Both the position numbers and the translations under genes were made by a program. A stretch of DNA of 15,282 nt. Source: Hyphomicrobiales bacterium (GTDB lineage Bacteria > Pseudomonadota > Alphaproteobacteria > Rhizobiales > Aestuariivirgaceae). Below the pieces are notes generated by a model that was not told the DNA's origin, did no database searches, and saw only the letters and a list, made by a program, of their open reading frames with translations. Location: assembly GCA_023266715.1 (NCBI GenBank), contig JAHFPK010000039.1:1-15282 (forward strand), read 5' to 3'. The first letter of the stretch is position 1; each line of letters begins with the position of its first letter. Below, piece after piece: positions 14,766-15,282 of the stretch.

Positions 14766-15095
14766 ATGGAACGCATGGCCCAGATCATCAAGGTGAAGCC
14801 GGAAGTTATTCTCGAGTACAAGCGCATCCACGCCGCCGTTTGGCCGGAGATTCTGAAGGCCATTTCCGATTCAAATATCAAGAACTACACAATCTTCCTC
14901 AAAGAGCCCGAAAACATCCTCTTCGCCTATTGGGAATATCACGGCACGGACTTCAAGGCCGACATGGAAAAAATCAAGAAGGCCCCGCGCATGCTTGAAT
15001 GGTGGGATATCACCGACCCCATGCAAATCCCCTACGACACCCGCAAACCCGGAGACTGGTGGGCCGTCATGGAAAACGTTTTCCATACAGATTAA
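14766..15095 (+). CDS. rhaM: L-rhamnose mutarotase family protein
   Basis: The product is 109 residues, close to the roughly 104 of E. coli RhaM. It is a small ferredoxin-like alpha/beta barrel family enzyme that interconverts the alpha and beta anomers of L-rhamnose in the cytoplasm. The signature residues are in place at the same positions as in RhaM: Tyr18 and His22 (EYKRIHAAVWPE), Tyr41 (NYTIFL) and the tryptophan pair Trp79-Trp80. The ATG at 14766 has AGAGGAA a few bases upstream (14754-14760). It is the last gene of the operon. The family is clear. The substrate could be L-rhamnose or another 6-deoxy sugar, because no rhamnose kinase, isomerase or aldolase gene accompanies it here. Confidence 0.88.
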   Translation: MERMAQIIKVKPEVILEYKRIHAAVWPEILKAISDSNIKNYTIFLKEPENILFAYWEYHGTDFKADMEKIKKAPRMLEWWDITDPMQIPYDTRKPGDWWAVMENVFHTD

Positions 15096-15098
15096 TAA

Positions 15099-15166
15099 CT
15101 CTCCATGGTCGGGCTTGACCCGACCACCCAGACTGGATCACCGGCTCGGCGGCCGGTGATGGAGAG
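15099..15166. repeat. Cloverleaf-like intergenic palindromic element
   Basis: Three nested inverted repeats fill the gap after the mutarotase gene. The outer arms are CTCTCC (15099-15104) and GGAGAG (15161-15166). Inside them are stem 1, TGGTCGGG/CCCGACCA (15106-15126, loop CTTGA), and stem 2, ATCACCGGC/GCCGGTGAT (15137-15160, loop TCGGCG). The GGTCGGGCTTGACCCGACC core is of a kind widely dispersed between genes in Alphaproteobacteria. It may also stop transcription from both sides, as it lies between convergent genes. No U-tract follows it. Confidence 0.7.
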
Positions 15167-15183
15167 AGATGTAATTGACGCCC

Positions 15184-15282
15184 TCACTTCTTTCCGAAAA
15201 AATTCTTCTCCAGCTCCGCAAAGGCCCGCTGATACACATTCTCCTCCGTGCGCGGAATGAGCGTAAGGTCATCGTGGGCGCT
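15184..15282 (-). CDS. C-terminal end of an opposing gene, function not recognised
   Basis: A minus-strand frame is open from the right edge to a TGA at 15184-15186, encoding 32 residues that end in KNFFGKK. The stretch is hydrophilic and looks helical, with acidic and basic residues alternating (TEENVYQRAFAELEK). Composition matches the neighbouring genes. It would be convergent with the transporter operon, with the palindromic element between them. Too little is present to name a family, and whether it is a real gene depends on sequence beyond the edge. Confidence 0.5.
   Translation of the reverse strand, partial: SAHDDLTLIPRTEENVYQRAFAELEKNFFGKK

Overview
The window looks like chromosomal DNA of an alphaproteobacterium, probably of the Hyphomicrobiales. 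Base composition is moderately G+C-rich by eye. Genes are tightly packed, often with 1-14 nt overlaps, and a CUT1-type sugar ABC transporter operon carries two ATPase genes. CtrA-like TTAACC motifs and a GTCGGGCTTGACCCGAC-type intergenic palindrome, common in that class, fit the same assignment. No rRNA, tRNA, CRISPR array, transposase or phage gene was seen.

Left part (1-5925), all on the minus strand. Read in the direction of transcription, it holds a GntR/FCD-family regulator (5242-5925), a stand-alone hydantoinase A/oxoprolinase-type ATPase (3096-5153), a soluble PAS-PAS-histidine kinase-receiver hybrid kinase (868-2964), a four-helix membrane protein resembling part of a haem-copper oxidase subunit I (417-794), and the start of an Lgt-like membrane protein that runs off the left edge (1-420). 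The last two are translationally coupled by a GTGA overlap.

Right part (6012-15095), all on the plus strand, is a sugar-catabolism locus. A TIM-barrel sugar isomerase/epimerase-type enzyme and a Gfo/Idh/MocA dehydrogenase, 1 nt apart, come first. After a 240-bp gap with its own candidate promoter comes an eight-gene operon: periplasmic binding protein, a hairpin/U-tract attenuator, two permeases, a 63-aa two-helix protein, two ATPases, a short-chain dehydrogenase and an L-rhamnose mutarotase-type protein. A cloverleaf-like palindromic repeat follows, then the tail of an opposing gene at the right edge.

How the genes may work together (inference): the 86-bp divergent region between the GntR regulator and the TIM-barrel gene holds a 20-bp imperfect palindrome lying over the regulator's own promoter and abutting the promoter of the catabolic genes. 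The regulator probably represses itself and the dehydrogenase/isomerase pair. The transporter would import a sugar or glycoside. The mutarotase would interconvert anomers of a 6-deoxy-type sugar. The SDR and Gfo/Idh enzymes would oxidise it, and the TIM-barrel enzyme would isomerise, epimerise or eliminate. No sugar kinase or aldolase is visible, which favours an oxidative, non-phosphorylating or 3-keto-sugar route. The exact substrate cannot be read from the sequence.
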